Source of the DNA: Oscillospiraceae bacterium
GTDB lineage: Bacteria; Bacillota; Clostridia; Oscillospirales; Ruminococcaceae
Assembly (NCBI GenBank): GCA_018055565.1
Contig: JAGPHI010000014.1
Span: 1-10,448 of the forward strand
Direction of reading: 5' to 3'
Length of the DNA stretch: 10,448 bases
Positions 7,801 to 10,448 of the stretch are shown piece after piece (the stretch's first letter is position 1; the number at the start of each line of letters is the position of its first letter). The notes under the pieces were generated by a model. That model did no database searches. It saw only the letters and a list, made by a program, of their open reading frames with translations, and was not told where the DNA came from. Position numbers and translations under genes: made by a program.

Positions 7801-8372
7801 CGCAAAAGATTGTCCTCGGCGCTTGCCAAACGGCGCTCGGCCTCATTTTTGCGATAGCGATACCGCGCGATGCCGGACGCTTCTTCAAAAATTTCGCGGC
7901 GCTCATTGCTTTTTGCGCCCACAATTTCCGAGATGCGCCCCTGCCCGATGATGGAATATCCGTCGCGCCCAAGCCCTGTATCCAAAAACAGCTCGTAGAT
8001 ATCCTTTAAGCGCACATTTTGCCCGTTAATGCTGTATTCGCTTTCGCCCGAACGATAATATTTGCGCCCGATAATCACTTCATCGTTGTCCACGTCCACG
8101 CGCCTGTCGGTGTTGTCCACGATTAAATTAACAGCCGCAAAGCCCATTGCGCTGCGCTTTTGCGTGCCGCCAAAAATTACGTCTTCCATCTTGCCGCCGC
8201 CGCGCAGCTGCTTAGAGCTTGTTTCGCCCAGCACCCAGCGAATGGCATCGGAAATATTGCTTTTGCCGCTGCCGTTGGGGCCTACCACAGCGGTAATGCC
8301 ATTATCAAACGTTACCTTTGTGCGGTCTGGGAACGACTTGAAGCCTTGTATTTCCAGTGCTTTTAATACCAT
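4812..8372 (-). CDS. smc: chromosome segregation/condensation ATPase SMC
   Basis: SMC forms the ATP-driven ring of the bacterial condensin complex with ScpA and ScpB, organising and separating sister chromosomes. The full-length 1186-residue protein has the N-terminal head with Walker A GPNGSGKSN (31-39) and the IIGQGRISEIV Q-loop region (141-151). A first long coiled coil (about 170-500) follows, then the hinge (about 520-665, with LRGILGPVSSIL, ATFLPLD and GGSFTGGS). A second coiled coil leads to the C-terminal head with ABC signature LSGGEQS (about 1087-1093) and Walker B FCILDEIEAALDD (about 1112-1124). All ATPase motifs are intact and length is typical. The ATG at 8372 follows AAAGGAA by 10 bases. 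It is 46 bases downstream of the radical SAM gene and upstream of ftsY, a common Firmicutes pairing. Confidence 0.98.
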   Translation of the reverse strand: MVLKALEIQGFKSFPDRTKVTFDNGITAVVGPNGSGKSNISDAIRWVLGETSSKQLRGGGKMEDVIFGGTQKRSAMGFAAVNLIVDNTDRRVDVDNDEVIIGRKYYRSGESEYSINGQNVRLKDIYELFLDTGLGRDGYSIIGQGRISEIVGAKSNERREIFEEASGIARYRYRKNEAERRLASAEDNLLRLRDILSELEERVGPLERDSKKAKQFLELSDKRKSYEVTLWVDTIHKAKDSVRDQQRKIEIATQDYDRQSDEMDKLDADTAAVREEIQRMIVDIERLNAEIRAITEEASGCDAQIAVLNNDIAHNSESIANLTQELSESALGGEAIETEATAHKTAIAACEEEIAALLVRIQKTDALLEELLAKSAATGERRGVVAARIVELSTSITANKVSAAAAQSGAEAAKQRLATAATQSEENAAALAALHTEKAETDAFLQTTTDTLSRLENIKTGLSMKLESRKKLLAAADEKEQGIARAIESATQRAAMLQELEKNLDGFQSSVKTVIKAARDHRLRGILGPVSSILTVKSGYEIAIETALGFALQNVVVENESAAKAAMAMLRDEKAGRATFLPLDTMKGSYFDKSKLSGSAVCAAEVVSYDKRYENVVSNLLGRIIVVDDINEASRIARALDYHNRIVTQDGQVINAGGSFTGGSVSRSAGLFSRKQEIDDLRAEVAKLTKQRSEAEDATDTVKAEVNALTAELTATDSEAITAGGDKIRCEVELSRITAALANANATMQALDAERKGLEKQIADSAAAFEKAEQEMQTANAEVTLLETEMSAISGDDDGFNETRARLANELSDHKMQRLSLEKDIDLHKSALVSLAGRTGESAARRVAVQENLARLDALNAANTERIAAIQGAVAQSRAQIQQREEQIRETTQKRLAKEGEITGQTALVRQITDKREELSREVARLTERKTALETEYDQTIAKLWEEYELTLGDAQGLCVEFDTITELRRLVGEVRGRIKALGNVNVGAIEEYAEVSQRYEFMRTQVGDVEKSKAELEKMIAGLCTEMKAMFADSFANINKNFKRIFTELFGGGTAELTLTDTEDILESGIEIEVAPPGKIIKNLQSLSGGEQSLVAISIYFAILAVNPAPFCILDEIEAALDDVNVTRYAQYLRRITGHTQFIVITHRRGTMEEADVLYGVTMQEDGVSKLLKLDLANVDASLVS

Positions 8373-8382
8373 ACCGATACCG

Positions 8383-8389
8383 TTCCTTT
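8383..8389 (-). promoter_or_regulatory. ribosome binding site for smc
   Basis: The minus strand reads AAAGGAA 10 bases before the ATG at 8372, inside the 46-base gap after the radical SAM gene. The first residues after the ATG (MVLKALEIQGFKSF) match the SMC family start. Confidence 0.6.
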
Positions 8390-8418
8390 CACGGCCTGTT
8401 CCGCTGCGCGGCGACGGC

Positions 8419-9498
8419 CTATTGTTTTTGCCATGTAAAAGCCCTGCCGGTAAGCGCAGGGCTTTCGGTAATGCTTATCTGATAGCCGTTTTCTTGAAAA
8501 CGGCGTATATTTGCGTTTTTTTGCCCCGCCGCATTCGAGCGCATACCGAGAGCAACAGTAATATTATACCGCCCAGCGGCTTCGGCGTAAAGCTTTTTTG
8601 CGATTGCGGCATAATATATTTCGGCTTCGCACAGCTGGCGAAACGCAGGGTGATATGGCCCTGCCACCACGCGCGCGCAAAGGCCTTCATCGGCCGCAAG
8701 CCCCATGCGAATCACGCGCACATTTGCGCCCTCGCACAGCAAAAGCAGCTGCGCCGAGATAGACACCGCTTCTTGCAGTGTAAGTGGGGTATATGCGCCC
8801 TCTTGATAAAGGCGCGCAAGCGCTGTGCCACGCAGCGTAACGGCAGGATAAATGCGCATGGTGTCGGGTGCAAGCTGCAAAAGCTGCATCAGCGTGTTCA
8901 CCGCGCCGTCGCGCGCGTTTTCTTCGCCATAAAGCCCCGGCATCATCTGTAAACCCAGCGAAAAACCGCCTTGCTTAATTAGCCGTGCGGCGCAGCGCAC
9001 ATCCTCGGCGCTGTGGCCGCGCGCGTTTTTGCGCAGCACGGTGTCGTCCATGCTTTGCGCGCCCAGCTCAATGGCCGTAACGCCAAAGCAGGACAGCTCT
9101 TGTAAAATTTGCGCATCAATGGCATCGGGGCGCGTGGAGATACGAATGCCCTTACAGCGCCCCGCTTTGATAAATGGCTGCGCCGCGCACAGCAACGCGC
9201 GGCGGTATGCCGCATCAATGGCCGTAAAGCTGCCGCCAAAAAACGCAATTTCGGTGTTTGCCGCGGCCTGTGTGTGCGCGGCGGCATCGGCGTGTGCGAT
9301 GGCCTGCGGTTGCGCGGCGGATTGCATTTGTGCGGCGGCATCGGCGGCTTTTGGCAAAAAGCGTTCGCACAGCGCCGTCACTTCTTCGGGCGTGGGCGGC
9401 GCTTGCTGCGCCGTGATGGCGCGCTGGTCGCAAAAGCTGCAATGCGCAGGGCAGCCCGCGTGCGGCACAAAAATGCTTAAATTAGCATGTTTCTTCAT
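8419..9498 (-). CDS. Elp3-like radical SAM protein of unknown substrate
   Basis: The protein is a radical SAM enzyme that should bind a 4Fe-4S cluster and cleave S-adenosylmethionine. The 359 residues show an N-terminal CPAHCSFCDQ with cysteines 16, 20 and 23 (CX3CX2C), FFGGSF (86-91, SAM-binding GGE-type motif), STRPDAID (121-128), ELGAQSMDD (144-152), LGLQMMPGLYG (181-191) and RIYP (215-218). These, with the AGPYHPAFRQLCEA C-terminal region (279-292), match the Elp3-like COG1243 group. It has no GNAT acetyltransferase domain, so it is not a complete Elp3. An Ala/Gln/His-rich insertion (about 50-82) separates the cluster loop from GGSF. Clostridia often carry this gene between rnc and smc. 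The start lies 14 bases after the rnc stop with a weak GCGGAA site. The reaction is unknown. Confidence 0.88.
   Translation of the reverse strand: MKKHANLSIFVPHAGCPAHCSFCDQRAITAQQAPPTPEEVTALCERFLPKAADAAAQMQSAAQPQAIAHADAAAHTQAAANTEIAFFGGSFTAIDAAYRRALLCAAQPFIKAGRCKGIRISTRPDAIDAQILQELSCFGVTAIELGAQSMDDTVLRKNARGHSAEDVRCAARLIKQGGFSLGLQMMPGLYGEENARDGAVNTLMQLLQLAPDTMRIYPAVTLRGTALARLYQEGAYTPLTLQEAVSISAQLLLLCEGANVRVIRMGLAADEGLCARVVAGPYHPAFRQLCEAEIYYAAIAKKLYAEAAGRYNITVALGMRSNAAGQKNANIRRFQENGYQISITESPALTGRAFTWQKQ
8438..8465 (-). repeat. perfect 10-bp inverted repeat in the 3' end of the radical SAM gene
   Basis: AAAGCCCTGC (8438-8447) and GCAGGGCTTT (8456-8465) pair perfectly around an 8-base loop. On the minus strand the second arm runs into TTTT then ACATGG, so the T-run is only four long. 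It lies inside codons for SPALTGRAF (346-354), eight codons or fewer before the stop. It may act as an attenuator or RNA-end stabiliser before smc. Confidence 0.6.
9262..9355 (-). repeat. degenerate GC-rich repeat coding an Ala-rich insertion
   Basis: This coding stretch contains repeated GCGGCGGCAT-type blocks on the plus strand, encoding about 32 residues (50-82 of the radical SAM protein) dominated by Ala with Gln and His. It looks like slippage expansion between two conserved motifs and leaves the reading frame intact. Confidence 0.6.
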
Positions 9499-9512
9499 AC
9501 TGTTTCCGCTTC

Positions 9513-10178
9513 TTAATAGCCCATTAAGGAAAGCGCTTCCTTTGCGGCGGCCTGCTCGGCAGCTTTTTTGCTGTGCCCCTCGCCAGTGCTGATACGATTG
9601 GAATTTAAATACACTTCCACCGTAAAGCTTTTGTTATGGTCGGGCCCATGCTCGGCAGCTACATGATAGCGCAGGCGCTCCTCGGGGTTTTGCTGCACAA
9701 TTTCTTGCAAGCGCGTTTTATAATCCTCTTCGGCGGCAGATTCCGTTAGCGTGGAGGTGACAAACGGCAAAATAAATGCACGTGCGGCCTCAAGGCCGGA
9801 ATCTAAATAAATGGCGGCGATTACTGCCTCAAACGCGTCCGAAACAATGCTTGCGCGCTCGCGCCCGCCCGCCTTTTCTTCCCCGCGCCCCAATTGCAAA
9901 AAGCTGCCAAGATGAATTTTTTTGGCAAATTCAAACAGTGCGCTTTCGCATACAAGGCTTGCGCGCATGCGCGTTAATTCGCCCTCGGCAAGGTTTTTAT
10001 GTGTGTATAAATAATCTGCCACCACAATTGACAGCACGGAATCGCCCAAAAATTCCAGCCGTTCATTGCTGCGCAGATGGTGCCGCGCTTCATTGGCATA
10101 GGAGGTATGCGTAAGCGCGTTTTCCAAAAGCTGTTTATCTTTAAACGTGTAGCCGATGTTTTTTTCAAGCTCGGTCAT
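9513..10178 (-). CDS. rnc: ribonuclease III
   Basis: RNase III cleaves double-stranded RNA, maturing 30S rRNA precursors and turning over structured mRNA. The 221-residue protein has the signature NERLEFLGDSVL (38-49), with acidic residues Glu39, Glu42 and Asp46. It also has AEGELTRMRASLV (64-76) and SDAFEAVIAAIYLDSG (113-128) with Asp114 and Glu117, matching the E. coli catalytic pair. A C-terminal dsRNA-binding domain (about 152-221) carries DYKTRLQE, FTVEVYL and GEGHSKKAAEQAAAKEAL. All catalytic residues are present and length is normal. I chose the ATG at 10178 because AAAGGAAG lies 7 bases upstream and the family starts here. The frame stays open to 10271 through non-conserved spacer sequence. 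The radical SAM gene follows after 14 bases. Confidence 0.97.
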   Translation of the reverse strand: MTELEKNIGYTFKDKQLLENALTHTSYANEARHHLRSNERLEFLGDSVLSIVVADYLYTHKNLAEGELTRMRASLVCESALFEFAKKIHLGSFLQLGRGEEKAGGRERASIVSDAFEAVIAAIYLDSGLEAARAFILPFVTSTLTESAAEEDYKTRLQEIVQQNPEERLRYHVAAEHGPDHNKSFTVEVYLNSNRISTGEGHSKKAAEQAAAKEALSLMGY

Positions 10179-10185
10179 GGTGTTT

Positions 10186-10193
10186 CTTCCTTT
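10186..10193 (-). promoter_or_regulatory. ribosome binding site for rnc
   Basis: The minus strand reads AAAGGAAG about 7 bases before the ATG at 10178. This favours the 221-residue product over a 252-residue frame starting at a TTG at 10271. Confidence 0.65.
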
Positions 10194-10218
10194 CCAAAAA
10201 GCCAAAAGCGAATGGCTT
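10194..10218 (-). terminator. weak hairpin with T-run before the rnc ribosome binding site
   Basis: On the minus strand AAGCCA (10218-10213) and TGGCTT (10204-10199) pair around an 8-base loop and run straight into TTTTTGG. The layout is that of a small intrinsic terminator or attenuator between plsX and rnc. The stem has only six base pairs, three of them G-C, so partial or no termination is possible. Confidence 0.3.
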
Positions 10219-10225
10219 GCAAGGG

Positions 10226-10340
10226 TGCTTTGTGCAGTGTGCGCGTTTTGCTTGTTTTGCTCGCTTGGCAAAACAGGCGATGCACTGCGGTAAGCGCTTT
10301 GCTGTGCGCAGCCCTAAGATGACAATGCTTTGCAGTGTGC
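10226..10340. repeat. structured plsX-rnc spacer with direct and inverted repeats
   Basis: TGCTTTGCAGTGTGC at 10326 recurs at 10226 with two extra bases, exactly 100 bases apart. A related GCGCTTTGCTGTGCGC lies between them, starting at 10295. Between the copies is a perfect 8-bp inverted repeat, TGTTTTGC (10253-10260) with GCAAAACA (10268-10275). It is enclosed by GCAGTG (10234) and CACTGC (10283), which can pair as an outer stem. No ORF in this 163-base spacer resembles a protein, and acpP, which often lies here, is absent. Confidence 0.5.
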
Positions 10341-10341
10341 C

Positions 10342-10448
10342 TTATTCCTCTGCGTCGTCTATAACGCGCGTTTGCAGCGCCTCGGCCATCGCTTCAATGG
10401 CCTTGTTTTCGCAGCATTCCTTTGCTTGGCGAATGGCATTTTTAAACG
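10342..10448 (-). CDS. plsX: phosphate acyltransferase PlsX, C-terminal end (partial)
   Basis: PlsX makes acyl-phosphate from acyl-ACP for phosphatidic acid synthesis. Only the last 34 residues are in the window, running off the right edge. FKNAIRQAKECCENKAIE resembles the last helix of PlsX, which follows the HGSS motif and typically reads as a K-A-x-x-N-A-I-x-Q-A helix. The stop is TAA at 10342. The position upstream of rnc fits the common plsX-(acpP)-rnc order in Firmicutes. Too little sequence is visible to see catalytic residues, so the call depends on this helix plus synteny. Confidence 0.75.
   Translation of the reverse strand, partial: FKNAIRQAKECCENKAIEAMAEALQTRVIDDAEE

Noticed and set aside
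8062..8952. 296-codon plus-strand frame across the smc and radical SAM boundary
   Set aside because: It is antisense to two well-supported genes, has no domain, and is Arg/His/Cys-rich in the manner of a shadow frame.
10179..10271. 31-residue N-terminal extension of RNase III from a TTG at 10271
   Set aside because: The extra residues are not RNase III-like and overlap an inverted repeat. The ATG at 10178 has a good binding site.

Overview
The window is a tightly packed, single-direction housekeeping block. Every supported gene lies on the minus strand, so transcription runs from high to low coordinates. The proteins look like those of a Gram-positive Clostridia-type bacterium, most likely near the Oscillospiraceae/Ruminococcaceae. 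This is inferred from a LytR-CpsA-Psr cell-wall protein, the Firmicutes-type yhbY-nadD-yqeK cluster, a radical SAM gene between rnc and smc, medium GC content, frequent TTG starts and purine-rich ribosome binding sites. No 16S or other taxonomic marker is present, so the placement is tentative.

Layout in transcription order: the C-terminal end of plsX (10448-10342); a 163-base structured spacer; rnc, RNase III (10178-9513); an Elp3-like radical SAM protein (9498-8419); smc, the chromosome condensation ATPase (8372-4812); a 163-base spacer with three to four copies of a hairpin-forming repeat; ftsY, the SRP receptor GTPase (4648-3737); a 133-base spacer with a 24-base tandem repeat; rdgB, the ITP/XTP pyrophosphatase (3603-2965); yhbY, a ribosome-associated RNA-binding protein with a long basic tail (2929-2474); nadD, overlapping it by ATGA (2477-1863); a 94-base spacer; yqeK, an HD-domain Ap4A hydrolase (1768-1160); and an LCP-family membrane protein (1170-55). 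In related genomes the LCP gene is usually followed by rsfS, which would lie beyond base 1. No stretch over 300 bases lacks a gene.

Functionally the block joins two conserved Firmicutes neighbourhoods. One is the phospholipid/RNA-processing/chromosome/secretion group (plsX-rnc-smc-ftsY). The other is the ribosome-assembly/NAD/nucleotide-hygiene/cell-wall group (rdgB-yhbY-nadD-yqeK-LCP). acpP, often found between plsX and rnc, is absent here, and the usual ylxM-ffh partner of ftsY does not follow it.

I found no mobile element, CRISPR array, tRNA, rRNA, phage or defence gene, and no convincing undescribed system. The second-look items are small: hairpin repeats between smc and ftsY, tandem repeats upstream of rdgB, a perfect inverted repeat inside the last codons of the radical SAM gene, low-complexity segments in two proteins, and a structured plsX-rnc spacer.
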